From the NCBI GenBank assembly GCA_035535035.1, contig DATLQW010000188.1, positions 1 through 64,000 of the forward strand: a stretch of DNA of 64,000 bases. The letters are read 5' to 3'. The position numbers and the translations under genes were made by a program. The number at the start of each line of letters is the position of its first letter. Position 1 is the stretch's first letter. The DNA comes from JASHVB01 sp035535035 (GTDB lineage Bacteria; Pseudomonadota; Alphaproteobacteria; Acetobacterales; Acetobacteraceae). The notes under the pieces are model-generated. The model was given only the letters and a program-made list of their open reading frames with translations, had not been told where the DNA came from and did not search any database. Positions 16,665 through 25,808 of the stretch are shown piece after piece.

Positions 16665-17117
16665 ATGATGGCGGCCATGGCGATTCCAGCGAAAGCCGCG
16701 CTGCCGGCAGAGCCGACGCAGGCGCAGCGCTTCGGCAAGGCGCGCACGGCGCAATCCGGCGCGCTGCTGGAGGATTACGTCGAGCTGATCTCCGACCTGC
16801 TGGAGAGCAACGGCGAGGCGCGGCCCACCGACATCGCCCGCCGGCTCGGCGTGTCGCACGCGACGGCCATCAAGACGATCGGCCGGCTGAAACGCGAGGG
16901 GTTGGCGATCGCCAAGCCCTATCGCGGCGTGTTCCTGACCGAGGGCGGCGAGCTTCTGGCCGCGCGGGTGCGGTCCCGCCACCGGCTGGTGGTGGACGTG
17001 CTGCTGGCGGTCGGCGTGCCGGCCGAGGCGGCGGAACAGGACGCGGAGGGGATCGAGCATCACGTGTCGGACGTGACGCTGGCGGCGTTCGGCAGCTTCC
17101 TGCGGCAGCGCGAATGA
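16665..17117 (+). CDS. mntR: Manganese-responsive transcriptional regulator MntR (DtxR family)
   Basis: About 150-residue DtxR/MntR-type repressor. The winged helix is visible (ARPTDIARRLGVSHATAIKTIGRLKREG, written here as DIARRLGVSHATAIK and GRLKREGLA), followed by the dimerisation and metal-binding region with RHRLVVDVLL, AEQDAEGIEHHVSD and a C-terminal helix. The Glu/His cluster in EGIEHHVSD fits the manganese ligands of the family. Starts at 16665, 16668 or 16677 are all in frame; 16665 has an AAGG about 11 nt upstream. It probably senses Mn(II) and represses mntH. Confidence 0.92.
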   Translation: MMAAMAIPAKAALPAEPTQAQRFGKARTAQSGALLEDYVELISDLLESNGEARPTDIARRLGVSHATAIKTIGRLKREGLAIAKPYRGVFLTEGGELLAARVRSRHRLVVDVLLAVGVPAEAAEQDAEGIEHHVSDVTLAAFGSFLRQRE

Positions 17118-17159
17118 CCGCGCCCACGAGGTGGGCGGGATAGGGTGGACGGAGCGAGA

Positions 17160-18407
17160 TCAGCGACCCTGCGTCTGGGCCAGGGCCGAGTCGCATGCCG
17201 CGCGTGCCTCGCCGTCGGTCGGAAAATCGCGAATCCGATCGAATTCGTCGCGCAGGAACGCCGGATCGATTGTCGCCACGGCCGCGCCGCCGCGCAGGGC
17301 AGCCAGCCAGTGCTCCCCGGGCCGTGAGCGGTCGCGGAACACCAAGCCCAGTCCGCCGGCACGTTCCCGCGCGTCCGGCCCGCGCGCCAGCCAGGTCGCC
17401 GCGCCTTCCACGGGGGCCAGAACGACCACATCGGGCAGCGGTGGCGGCTCGGGCCGCGCGGCCGGCGAGTCTGGCGCGTGGGCCATGAAGGCTGCTGCCA
17501 CCGCCGCCGCGACCGACTCCGGCACCGACACCGGCGCCACGGTCACCGGCGCCACGGACGCCAGCGCCACCGGGCCGGGGTCGCTTGCTTCCGGCGCCGG
17601 GGTAGCGACCGGAGCCTGTCCAAGCAGCTGCCTGACCGCGGGCGCGAAAGCCTGGATCGCCGTGTCCTGGACCTGGCACAGCGCGGCGAGCAAGTCGGAA
17701 ACCCCGGGCTCGCCCTTCGCCGTGGCGGCACCGGCTGTCGCTTGGCTCTGGAGCTTCGCCAACGCATCCGGCCGTGACCTGGCATAGTAGTGATTGATCA
17801 CCAGGTTCTGGTAGCAGGGCTGGTCCTGTATCGCACTGTTGGGTGCCAGGTGCCCGGCGGTGTTGAATACCGGTCCGTTGACGCGGAACTCATGCGGGTT
17901 CTGCGTCACGTCCAGCAGTTCGTTGCACCGCACGATCGTCCTGGCATGGCGGTGGGCGGGAAAATTGTCGGCGGCGCGTCGGTCGTAGGTCTCGATCACC
18001 AATCCCGGCGGCGGGTCCCGCGGTTGCGCGATCCCAAACACCCGCCGATGCACCAGCACCGCCGACGCATTGCTGAGCCAATCGAGCGTATCCACCACGT
18101 TGCGGCCGTTCAGCGGCAACAGGAATTCGTCCAGATCGAGAAACGCCGCCCATTCGAAGCCGGGCGCGAAGATGTCGATGAAGTGCCGGTACGCCGCCAC
18201 CTGCCCCGGGCGCTGCGGCCAGTGGATCAGCGTCACATGCTCGGCCAGCGGCGAATTGCGGATCGCCCGCGCCGGATCGTCCGAGCTGCCGTTGTCGTAC
18301 AGCACGAAATGCTCGACACCGACCACGCGGTGGTAGGCGAGCCACTCCGGCAGGCCGGGCGCCGCATTCTCGAAGATCGCGCAAGCGACGAGTTTTTTCT
18401 TGTCCAT
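17160..18407 (-). CDS. Glycosyltransferase, family 92/DUF23-like
   Basis: 415-residue protein. Residues 1-220 look like a GT-A fold of the GT92/GT2 type: CAIFENAAPGLPEWLAYH at the start, VLYDNGSSDDP, the acidic metal site FLDLDEFLLPL, and HEFRVNGP plus NHYYARS later. Residues 220-415 are Ala/Pro-rich with lower similarity to known domains (a possible linker and small C-terminal domain around VVVLAPVEGAATW). It lies 17 nt downstream of hldE on the same strand, so it is probably co-transcribed and acts on LPS core or another surface glycan. Donor and acceptor are unknown. Confidence 0.75.
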   Translation of the reverse strand: MDKKKLVACAIFENAAPGLPEWLAYHRVVGVEHFVLYDNGSSDDPARAIRNSPLAEHVTLIHWPQRPGQVAAYRHFIDIFAPGFEWAAFLDLDEFLLPLNGRNVVDTLDWLSNASAVLVHRRVFGIAQPRDPPPGLVIETYDRRAADNFPAHRHARTIVRCNELLDVTQNPHEFRVNGPVFNTAGHLAPNSAIQDQPCYQNLVINHYYARSRPDALAKLQSQATAGAATAKGEPGVSDLLAALCQVQDTAIQAFAPAVRQLLGQAPVATPAPEASDPGPVALASVAPVTVAPVSVPESVAAAVAAAFMAHAPDSPAARPEPPPLPDVVVLAPVEGAATWLARGPDARERAGGLGLVFRDRSRPGEHWLAALRGGAAVATIDPAFLRDEFDRIRDFPTDGEARAACDSALAQTQGR

Positions 18408-18424
18408 GGGTCCGCCGGTGTGGG

Positions 18425-19945
18425 TTATGCGGCGGGGCCGGCCAGCGCCGGCGCGGTCATCCGCCTGATCGTGCCGGTCGTGCTGTGGCCCTGCTGCAAA
18501 TTGACCAGCAGCACGCGGCCGCCCCAGCCGCGCACCAGGTCGCCGCCGACCACCTGGTCCACGGTGTAGTCGGCGCCTTTCACCAGCACGTCCGGACGCA
18601 ACGCGCGGATCAGTTCGAGCGGCGTTTCCTGGTCGAACAGCACGACGAGATCGACCGGCGCCAGCGACGCCATCACGGTGGCCCGCGCGGTCTCGGTCTG
18701 CACCGGGCGGGTCGGTCCCTTCAGGCGCTTCACCGATGCGTCGGTGTTCAGCGCGACGACCAGCCGGTCGCAGGCGGCGCGCGCCTCGGTCAGCAGGCGG
18801 ACATGGCCGGGATGGATCAGGTCGAAGCAGCCATTGGCGAAGCCGATCCGCAAGCCGTTGGTGCGCCAGGATGCGACGCGTATCGCCGCCTGGTCCGCCG
18901 TCGCCACCTTGCGGTCGGTCGCCACCAGGTCCTCCAGATGCAGCGCGCCGAGCAATTCCTGGCGACTGACGGTGGCGGTGCCCTGTTTGCCGACGGAAAT
19001 GCCGGCGGTAAGGTTGGCGAGCGTGGCGGCGTCGGGCAGCGACGCGCCGGCGCCCAGGGCCACCGCGAGCGCCGCGACCAGCGTGTCGCCGGCGCCGGAG
19101 ACGTCGGCCACCTCGCGGGCCCGGGCCGGCAGATGCAGCGCCGGGCAGTCGCGGCGGACCAGGGTCAGGCCCCGGGCCGAGCGTGTGACCAACACCGCCT
19201 GCCCGCCGGTGGCATCCAGCGCGGCGCGGCCGGCATGATCGGCCTCTGTGTCATGCTCGGCGTCGATGCGGGTGGCGAGGCGCACCTCATGCTCGTTCGG
19301 CGTCAGGATGGCGGCGCCGCGATAAGCCGCGAAATCGTCACGTTTCGGATCGGCGACCACCAGGCAGCCGCGCGCCTTGGTTCGCACCAGGATCGCGGCC
19401 AGCACTGCGTCGCCGAGCACGCCCTTGGCATAGTCGGACAGCACGACGACATCCGCCCAGTCGAGCGCGGCATCGAAGCGCGCCAGCAAGGTCGCGGCGA
19501 TTTCCGCCGGCAGCGGCTCGGTGGTTTCTTCATCGAGCCGCAGAAGCTGATGCGATCCGGCCATAAAGCGGGTCTTGGCGGTGGTCGGCCGCCCCGGAGC
19601 AACGACGAGCTGGCAGGCAACGCCGTCCGCGGCCTCCACCAGCCGGGTCATTTCGGCGCCCGCCGCATCGTCGCCGATGACGCCGATCAGCAGTGTCTGG
19701 CCGCCGAGCGTCGCGATGTTCAGAGCCACATTCGCCGCGCCGCCGAGCGTGCTGCGATTGGCGCTGGGCCGCAGTACCGGTATGGGCGCTTCGGGCGACA
19801 GGCGGTGCGCGCTGCCGGTCACATAACGGTCGAGAATGACGTCGCCCAACACGACGACGCGCGCGTTCGGGAACTGGCGCACCCGGTCGGCCAGTTCAAT
19901 GTCGTTCGCGGCGTGCCCGGAGGCGGTCGCCAGATCCGTCTTCAT
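18425..19945 (-). CDS. hldE: Bifunctional heptose 7-phosphate kinase / heptose 1-phosphate adenylyltransferase
   Basis: About 506 residues. The N-terminal ribokinase (PfkB) domain, residues 20-330, has VVLGDVILDRYV, GGAANVALNIA and the catalytic DVSGAGDTLVAALA. The C-terminal cytidylyltransferase domain has FANGCFDLIHPGHVRLL (the HxGH motif), the NTDASVKRLKG segment and LVKGADY. It makes ADP-heptose for the LPS inner core. The start chosen is ATG 19945 (MKTDLATASG), with GGGA about 10 nt upstream; longer in-frame starts to 20038 lack similarity. It is divergent from the small repeat protein at 20225. Confidence 0.93.
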   Translation of the reverse strand: MKTDLATASGHAANDIELADRVRQFPNARVVVLGDVILDRYVTGSAHRLSPEAPIPVLRPSANRSTLGGAANVALNIATLGGQTLLIGVIGDDAAGAEMTRLVEAADGVACQLVVAPGRPTTAKTRFMAGSHQLLRLDEETTEPLPAEIAATLLARFDAALDWADVVVLSDYAKGVLGDAVLAAILVRTKARGCLVVADPKRDDFAAYRGAAILTPNEHEVRLATRIDAEHDTEADHAGRAALDATGGQAVLVTRSARGLTLVRRDCPALHLPARAREVADVSGAGDTLVAALAVALGAGASLPDAATLANLTAGISVGKQGTATVSRQELLGALHLEDLVATDRKVATADQAAIRVASWRTNGLRIGFANGCFDLIHPGHVRLLTEARAACDRLVVALNTDASVKRLKGPTRPVQTETARATVMASLAPVDLVVLFDQETPLELIRALRPDVLVKGADYTVDQVVGGDLVRGWGGRVLLVNLQQGHSTTGTIRRMTAPALAGPAA

Positions 19946-20224
19946 GCAGGACATCCCATGCTGGTCAGCATCCGCGCCTTGCACCGCCGGCGCCTGCCGG
20001 TACATCGGCGTCCGCCAGTGCGATCTGCACGGACGCAATTAGCACAGACCACGGGCGGCACGCCAAGTCTCATCGGCCGGCGTTTCGCCGGCCGGGGCGA
20101 AGCGACGGCGCGGCGTGCCGGAAAAGGACGATTCCCTGTTCCATTGCAGGCGTTGTACGGGTATTCATCGGCGTCATCGGTTTCGCCTTTCGCAAACTGG
20201 ATGCCGCGCCATGCAGGGGGCTTC

Positions 20225-20620
20225 GTGAGATACGTACCGCCATTCGATCTGATCCGGCGCTCGGTGGAGATCTCGACGGTCAAGGGCGAATTGCGCGTTA
20301 ATGTATCGTATGAGGAATTCATCCGGATCCTCAAAATGATGATTGCCGGACTCGCGGTGAACGAGGACTGGTATGCCAAGACCTATGAGGACATCGGCAA
20401 GGCGATCAAGGATGGGGTCATAAAGTCGGCGCAGCAGCATTTCGTCGATGACGGCTATTTCGAGGGTCGCCTGCCGTTTCCGATGCGCGTGGACGAGAAA
20501 TGGTACCTGCAGCAGAATTCCGATGTGGCCGACAGCGTGCGCCGCGGCACTCTGCCGTCCGGGCAGGCGCATTTCGACGAGGACGGATACCGCGAAGGGC
20601 GGTTGCCGTTCGACATGTAG
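20225..20620 (+). CDS. Small two-repeat protein next to glycosyltransferases, function unknown
   Basis: 131 residues from GTG 20225 (GGGGG 6 nt upstream; an in-frame ATG at 20201 is possible). The C-terminal two-thirds is two copies of a ~38-residue repeat: W-Y-A-K-T-Y-E-D-I ... QQHFVDDGYFEGRLPF and W-Y-L-Q-Q-N-S-D-V ... QAHFDEDGYREGRLPF. Similar WY-x5-DV ... GxxEGR repeats occur in surface-glycan proteins of alphaproteobacteria. No signal peptide or membrane helix is obvious. The DNA is slightly less GC-rich than its neighbours. It is probably linked to the large transferase downstream, but its role is not known. Confidence 0.65.
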   Translation: MRYVPPFDLIRRSVEISTVKGELRVNVSYEEFIRILKMMIAGLAVNEDWYAKTYEDIGKAIKDGVIKSAQQHFVDDGYFEGRLPFPMRVDEKWYLQQNSDVADSVRRGTLPSGQAHFDEDGYREGRLPFDM

Positions 20621-20789
20621 CGCATCGGGCCTGCGAGACCTGGCTGGTCCGAGACCGGCGCCTGCCGCGAGCAGTGGTTTCGTGTTGCGGGCAACGCCGC
20701 GCCGGACTGCCGGATTGGGCGGTGGCGATTCGGCCGGACGGATCGGAACTCAGTCTGGACAGCAGCGACATGACGGAAAGCGGCAGCCG

Positions 20790-23700
20790 ATGAAACGCGG
20801 GAAGCCTGCCCGGAAGTCGGGCCGCTCCAGGGAGCGCAGCGGTTTCGCTGCCGACGCGGCGGCGGAGCCTGTCACACCTCCCGCGACAGTTTCGCCCGGC
20901 CCGCCGGGTGTGGAGACCGTGCCGACACAGGATGCGGAGTCGTTCGCGGCGGCGTCTCGGGCGGACGATGCCGAAGATTCTGATGCCGAAGCGGAACTGG
21001 CGCCGGACGCCGCGGCGGCACCGCAGATCCTGATCCAGATCGATCCGGAGGTCTCGGGCGGCTTCATTCATGGCCGTTTCGACGTGCAGATTCGCGGTCG
21101 CGTCACGTCGCCGGCGGTGATCGAGGACGTCGAGCTGGAGACCGACGGCGTCGTGGTCGCGCGCACGGTGTTCGGGCAGCCGCATCGTGCCCCGGTGGCG
21201 ACGATGCCGGACGGCACGCCGGGCCGGCATCGCGCGTTCCAGTTCAGCATGCCGCGGCTGCAGGCCCGCGCCGCCGCGCTGTGCAGGTGCCTGATACGGG
21301 CCCGCACAAGCGACGGCCACAGTCACACCGAAGCCCTGGACCTCGAGATCGATCCCGCCGCGTCCCAGCCGGTCATCGTGCGGTCGGGTCCAACCCTGAC
21401 CGGCCTGGCCGATACCGGCGGCCGGCCGCAGATCGTGCTGTATGTCGAGCACGCGGCGCTCGACGGCGACGGCAACCTTGACGTGGTCGGCTGGGCGGTG
21501 GCGATGACGGCGATCGTGACCGTGCAGGTGTTCGCCGGCGAGCATGATCGCCTGCCCGCGGCGAAGCTCGGTGGCCAGCGCGACGACGTGGCGAATTTCT
21601 ACCCGACCTATCCCAACGCGCGGCTGTCCGGGTTTGCCCTGAGCGCGCACGTGGACCTGTCGGCGTGGTCGCTCGGCAGTGTGCGGGTGCAGGCACTCAG
21701 CATGCACGGCTTCGCCATCGAAGTCGTTGTGCCGGTGGGGGTCATCGCCGCGCGCGGGCCTGCCCGTCCGGCGGGCACGGCGGACGGGCAGCCGCCGGAC
21801 CCGGCGCAGTCCTTCTCGCGGATGCACGCGGCGCCGGCCGACGATCATCTGACGGCCGATTTAAGCGTCGCTGCCGATCCGCTGTTGCAGTGGCCCACGC
21901 TCAATTCCATGGCCACGCCAGGCGGTCCCGACGGTTCCGAACTGCCGCCGGCCGTGGACGCGCCGGAGCCAGCCGCGGCGGAACCGCGGGCGGTGTGGGA
22001 CAAGCGGCGAGAGATTCACTACTATTGCGACCAAGCCGTTTTTGCGCCGGACGGAACGGTGGGCGTCGATGGCTGGGCGGTCTGCGCGGTCGGCATCGCC
22101 GGTGTGAGCGTCTATCTCGGTGGGGAGAAGTTGGGCGACGCCGAACTGGGCTGGCCGCGGCCCGACGTGGGCGACGAACACGCCGCGATCCCGATGGCCC
22201 GGCTGTCCGGCTTTCGGTTCCACAAGCACCTCGCCGATATCGCCGATGGCGAGCATGCCGTGCGCGTGGTCGTGCGCAACGGGCTCGACGACCTGCGCGA
22301 CGAGGTCAAGCTGGTCGCGTTCCGCCGTGCCGCGGCACCGCCGCCGGCCGAGGCGCCGCCGCCGGCGGCCGAGCCGCAAGTCGGGTCGGAGTTCCGTTTC
22401 GAACTCGACGCCCCGCAGGTGGTGGACGACGCGGTGCAGGAGCCGGTCACCGGCCGGCTGACGATTGAGGGCTGGGTGCTGGCGCATTCCGGCATCGCCG
22501 CGCTGGAGGTGTTCCTGGACGACCAGCGCCTGGGCGAGGCGCATTACGGCCTGGCCCGGCAGGACGTCGGCGCAGCCTTTCCGGACTGGGAGAATGCGCT
22601 GCGCAGCGGCTACGCCTTCCATTGCCCGCCGCGCAGCCTGCGCGACGGAACGCACACCGTGCGGCTGGCGATACGGTCAAACAACGGCCAGGAAATGATC
22701 CGCAGCTTCACCATCGAGGTGAAGAAGACCGAGGACGACGACAGTATTGCCAGCATCCGCCGCCGCATGGGCAAGGCGGAGGCCAACATTCTGGCGGAGG
22801 TGCTCCGCGATCTGGAGTATCATCCGGGGTTCCGCCTGATCCTGCGGCAGACCGGTGCGCCCGCGCCAGGTCCATTGCGCGCCACGATTGAGTCCCTGGC
22901 GCGGCAGGGTTATGCCGACTGGCGGCTTGCGGTGCTGACCGACGCGGATGACGGCGCGGCGGCCCTGCGCGCGTTGGTTGCCGATTGCGCCGGCGAGCAC
23001 GCGGAGCGGATCACGGTCACCGGCCCCTCCGATGCCGCTTTCGACGCACTGCTCGGCGCCGGTGCGGAAGCCGCCGGCGCCGGAGAGGGCGGGTTGCTGT
23101 TTGGGTTGCTGTGTCCCGGCGACGAACTGGGAGTGGATGCGCTCGCCGAGATCGCACTGGCGGGCGGGCTGCATCGCGCAGCGGATTTTCTTTACGCGGA
23201 CGAGTCGCGTGTCAACCCGGCCAGCCGCGAGCGCGAGCCGTTCTTCAAGCCGGATTTTTCCCCCGACCTGCTGTTGTCCACCAACTATATCGGCCGTCCG
23301 TGGTTCGCCGCCGCCTCGCTGCTGCGGCGCGTCGCGGTCACGCCGCGCGCGCTGCTGCGGAACGGGGAATACGACCTGGTCCTGCGCTGCACGGAGCAGG
23401 CCGCCGCGGTCCACCACGTTCCCAAGCTGCTGGCGCAGCGGGGCGCGGAATGGCTCGACGGCGACGCGACGAGCCGCGCGGCACTGGCCCGTGCCGCGAT
23501 GCGCGCTGGCATCGATGCGGAGGTGATGGACGGCTGCCTGCCGGGTACCTGGCGCTTCCGGCGCGTGACGCCGGCAACCGGCAAGGTGGCCATCATCATC
23601 CCGACCTGTGCCGCGCACGGCTATATCGAGACCTGCATTGCCACCCTGCGCGACCGAACAACCTATCGGAATTACGAGATTGTCTGCATCGACAACATTC

Positions 23701-25808
23701 CGAACAGTCAGGTGGCGTGGAAGATCTGGCTGCAGCAGAACGCCGACCGCATCGTCGATATCCCCGAGCCATTCAACTGGTCGCGCTTCAACAATCTGGC
23801 GGCGGCGGCGACCGACAGCGAATACCTGTTGTTTCTTAACGACGACATCGAGATCACGCAGGACGACTGGCTGGACGTGCTGCTGGAGCATATGCAGCGG
23901 CCCGAGGTGGGCATCGTCGGGCCGCAATTGCGGTATCCGTCGGGCAAGGTTCAGCATGCGGGCATGTTCCTCGGCGCCGGTATCGGCCGCCATGCCTTCC
24001 GCTTCGCCCCGGCGGACGATCCGGGCTATTTCGGCCTCGCGCTGACGCAGCGCAACGTCATCGCGGTGACCGGCGCCTGCATGCTGATGCGGCGCGACTT
24101 CTTCGAGCAGATCGGCCGGTTCGACGAGGCGCATTCGGTCATCAACAACGACCTCGATTTCTGCCTGCGCGCGCATCGGGCCGGCAAGCTGACGGTGTTC
24201 ACGCCGCATGCCAGCCTGATCCACCACGAGTTGGCCAGCCGCGAGCGGTTGGGTGACGTGTTCGACACCACGCATTTCAACTCGCGCTGGAAGACGCTGT
24301 TCGCCGCCGGCGATCCGTATTTCAGCCCGCTGCTGTCGCGCTTTTCCGACGACTACCGGCCGGACGACGAGGCGGCGCAGACGGTGTTCGCCGCGCATCC
24401 GCTGTTCGAGGCAGACGAGATACGCCGCATCCTGGTGGTGAAGCTCGACCACATCGGCGATTTTGTCACCGGCCTGCCGGCGATTCGCCGGTTGAAGGCA
24501 ATGTTTCCGCGGGCCACGATCTCGGTGCTCGCCGGCCGCCATGCGCGCGGCTTCGCCAGCATGGAGCCGGCCATCGACGAATTCCTGGAGTTCGAGTTCT
24601 TCCATGCCCGCTCACAGCTTGGCGAACGGGAGCTGACCAAGGAGGATTTCCTGGAGTTGCGCGCGCGGCTCGCGCCGTATCGGTTCGACCTTGCGGTGGA
24701 CCTGCGCAAGCACCTGTCCACGCGCGACGTGCTGCAATACACCGGGGCGCGCTTCCTGGCCGGCTACGACTACATGGGGCAGTTTCCGTTCCTCGACGTC
24801 GCGCTGGAATGGGAAGGCGACAAGACGCTGCAACGCAAGCGTAGCCATATCGTGGACGACCTGCTGGCGCTGGTGGAGGCGATCGGCACGGCGTGCGGGA
24901 CCGACCGGGACCTGTTGCCGGCCGCGCCGGCGCGGCCCGATCCGGAGACGCTGCCGGAAGCGGTGCGCGCGCTGTTCGACAAGCCGGTGGTCGCGATGCA
25001 TATCGGCGCGGGCAACATCACCAAGACCTGGCCGGCCGGGTATTTCAGCGCGCTGATCGACCTGTTGACCGAACGCAACGGCGTCAACGTGATGCTGATC
25101 GGCGGCCCGGATGAGCGCGAACCGTCCGAGGCGCTGCGGCAAACCTTGCTGCGGCCCGACGCGGTTGGTTCGGTCGCGGGCGAGACCGCACTGAGCGATC
25201 TGCCGCGGCTGCTGTCGGCATGCTGTTTGTATATCGGCAACGACAGCGGGCCGAAGCACATCGCCGCGGCGCTCGGCATACCGACGATCGGCATCCATTC
25301 GGGCGTAGTGGATGCGATCGAATGGGGCCCGGTCGGGCGGCGCGCGGTGGCGCTCCGGCGCAACATGACGTGCAGCCCGTGCTATCTCGCGAGGGCCGAG
25401 GACTGCCCGCGTGCGCTTGCATGCCTGCGCAACCTGGAGCCTGCCGTGGTGTACCAGACGGCTGCCATGCTGCTGGCGCGGCCGGTCGCCTGGGTGGGGG
25501 CCGAGCGGGCCGAAATGCCGGTGGACATGCCGAGCAGAGCAGAGCCGGCGGCGCTGCCGGGTGCGGCGGGCCCGGCAGCCAAGCCCGTGCAACGGCCCGA
25601 CGCGGCGGGCCTCGCGGCGCGGCCGGAGGAAGCGACAGACGAAGCGACGGTCGCCCCGCAGGAGATGGGGCGGGAGGCGATCAAGGCGCCATTGGAGGGT
25701 ATGATGGCCACGGCAATGGAACTTGACCCCACGGTGTCGCCGGTCGCGCGGCTTGCCGGCAGGGCCAAAGTCAAGCCACGCGTCCGGCGCCGGCGCGCGA
25801 GGGCATGA
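20790..25808 (+). CDS. Giant modular glycosyltransferase: beta-domains, GT-A pair, GT9 heptosyltransferase-like
   Basis: 1672 residues from ATG 20790. Residues 1-85 are low-complexity. Then come related ~95-residue modules (about 214, 408 and 534 onwards), each with a G-W-(A/V)-x motif followed by LG-x6-RxDV. Residues ~680-900 resemble a first GT-A domain, with FLYADESRVNP and EPFFKPDFSPDLLLS. From ~932 a full GT2 domain follows: VAIIIPTCAAHGYI, LFLNDDIEI, GACMLMRR and NNDLDFCLR. From ~1214 a GT9 domain reads RILVVKLDHIGDFVTGLPAI, VVAMHIGAGNITKTWP and YIGNDSGPKHIAAALGIP. The tail after ~1565 is Ala/Pro-rich. It probably extends LPS core or O-antigen. The stop overlaps the cysQ start (ATGA). 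Acceptor and sugar specificity are unknown. Confidence 0.85.
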   Translation: MKRGKPARKSGRSRERSGFAADAAAEPVTPPATVSPGPPGVETVPTQDAESFAAASRADDAEDSDAEAELAPDAAAAPQILIQIDPEVSGGFIHGRFDVQIRGRVTSPAVIEDVELETDGVVVARTVFGQPHRAPVATMPDGTPGRHRAFQFSMPRLQARAAALCRCLIRARTSDGHSHTEALDLEIDPAASQPVIVRSGPTLTGLADTGGRPQIVLYVEHAALDGDGNLDVVGWAVAMTAIVTVQVFAGEHDRLPAAKLGGQRDDVANFYPTYPNARLSGFALSAHVDLSAWSLGSVRVQALSMHGFAIEVVVPVGVIAARGPARPAGTADGQPPDPAQSFSRMHAAPADDHLTADLSVAADPLLQWPTLNSMATPGGPDGSELPPAVDAPEPAAAEPRAVWDKRREIHYYCDQAVFAPDGTVGVDGWAVCAVGIAGVSVYLGGEKLGDAELGWPRPDVGDEHAAIPMARLSGFRFHKHLADIADGEHAVRVVVRNGLDDLRDEVKLVAFRRAAAPPPAEAPPPAAEPQVGSEFRFELDAPQVVDDAVQEPVTGRLTIEGWVLAHSGIAALEVFLDDQRLGEAHYGLARQDVGAAFPDWENALRSGYAFHCPPRSLRDGTHTVRLAIRSNNGQEMIRSFTIEVKKTEDDDSIASIRRRMGKAEANILAEVLRDLEYHPGFRLILRQTGAPAPGPLRATIESLARQGYADWRLAVLTDADDGAAALRALVADCAGEHAERITVTGPSDAAFDALLGAGAEAAGAGEGGLLFGLLCPGDELGVDALAEIALAGGLHRAADFLYADESRVNPASREREPFFKPDFSPDLLLSTNYIGRPWFAAASLLRRVAVTPRALLRNGEYDLVLRCTEQAAAVHHVPKLLAQRGAEWLDGDATSRAALARAAMRAGIDAEVMDGCLPGTWRFRRVTPATGKVAIIIPTCAAHGYIETCIATLRDRTTYRNYEIVCIDNIPNSQVAWKIWLQQNADRIVDIPEPFNWSRFNNLAAAATDSEYLLFLNDDIEITQDDWLDVLLEHMQRPEVGIVGPQLRYPSGKVQHAGMFLGAGIGRHAFRFAPADDPGYFGLALTQRNVIAVTGACMLMRRDFFEQIGRFDEAHSVINNDLDFCLRAHRAGKLTVFTPHASLIHHELASRERLGDVFDTTHFNSRWKTLFAAGDPYFSPLLSRFSDDYRPDDEAAQTVFAAHPLFEADEIRRILVVKLDHIGDFVTGLPAIRRLKAMFPRATISVLAGRHARGFASMEPAIDEFLEFEFFHARSQLGERELTKEDFLELRARLAPYRFDLAVDLRKHLSTRDVLQYTGARFLAGYDYMGQFPFLDVALEWEGDKTLQRKRSHIVDDLLALVEAIGTACGTDRDLLPAAPARPDPETLPEAVRALFDKPVVAMHIGAGNITKTWPAGYFSALIDLLTERNGVNVMLIGGPDEREPSEALRQTLLRPDAVGSVAGETALSDLPRLLSACCLYIGNDSGPKHIAAALGIPTIGIHSGVVDAIEWGPVGRRAVALRRNMTCSPCYLARAEDCPRALACLRNLEPAVVYQTAAMLLARPVAWVGAERAEMPVDMPSRAEPAALPGAAGPAAKPVQRPDAAGLAARPEEATDEATVAPQEMGREAIKAPLEGMMATAMELDPTVSPVARLAGRAKVKPRVRRRRARA

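Noticed and set aside
18485..20620. A very long plus-strand frame running across hldE
   Set aside because: Only its last 396 nt (20225-20620) shows a real protein. The rest is antisense to hldE, has no family motif, and reflects the high GC content, which makes long antisense frames common here.
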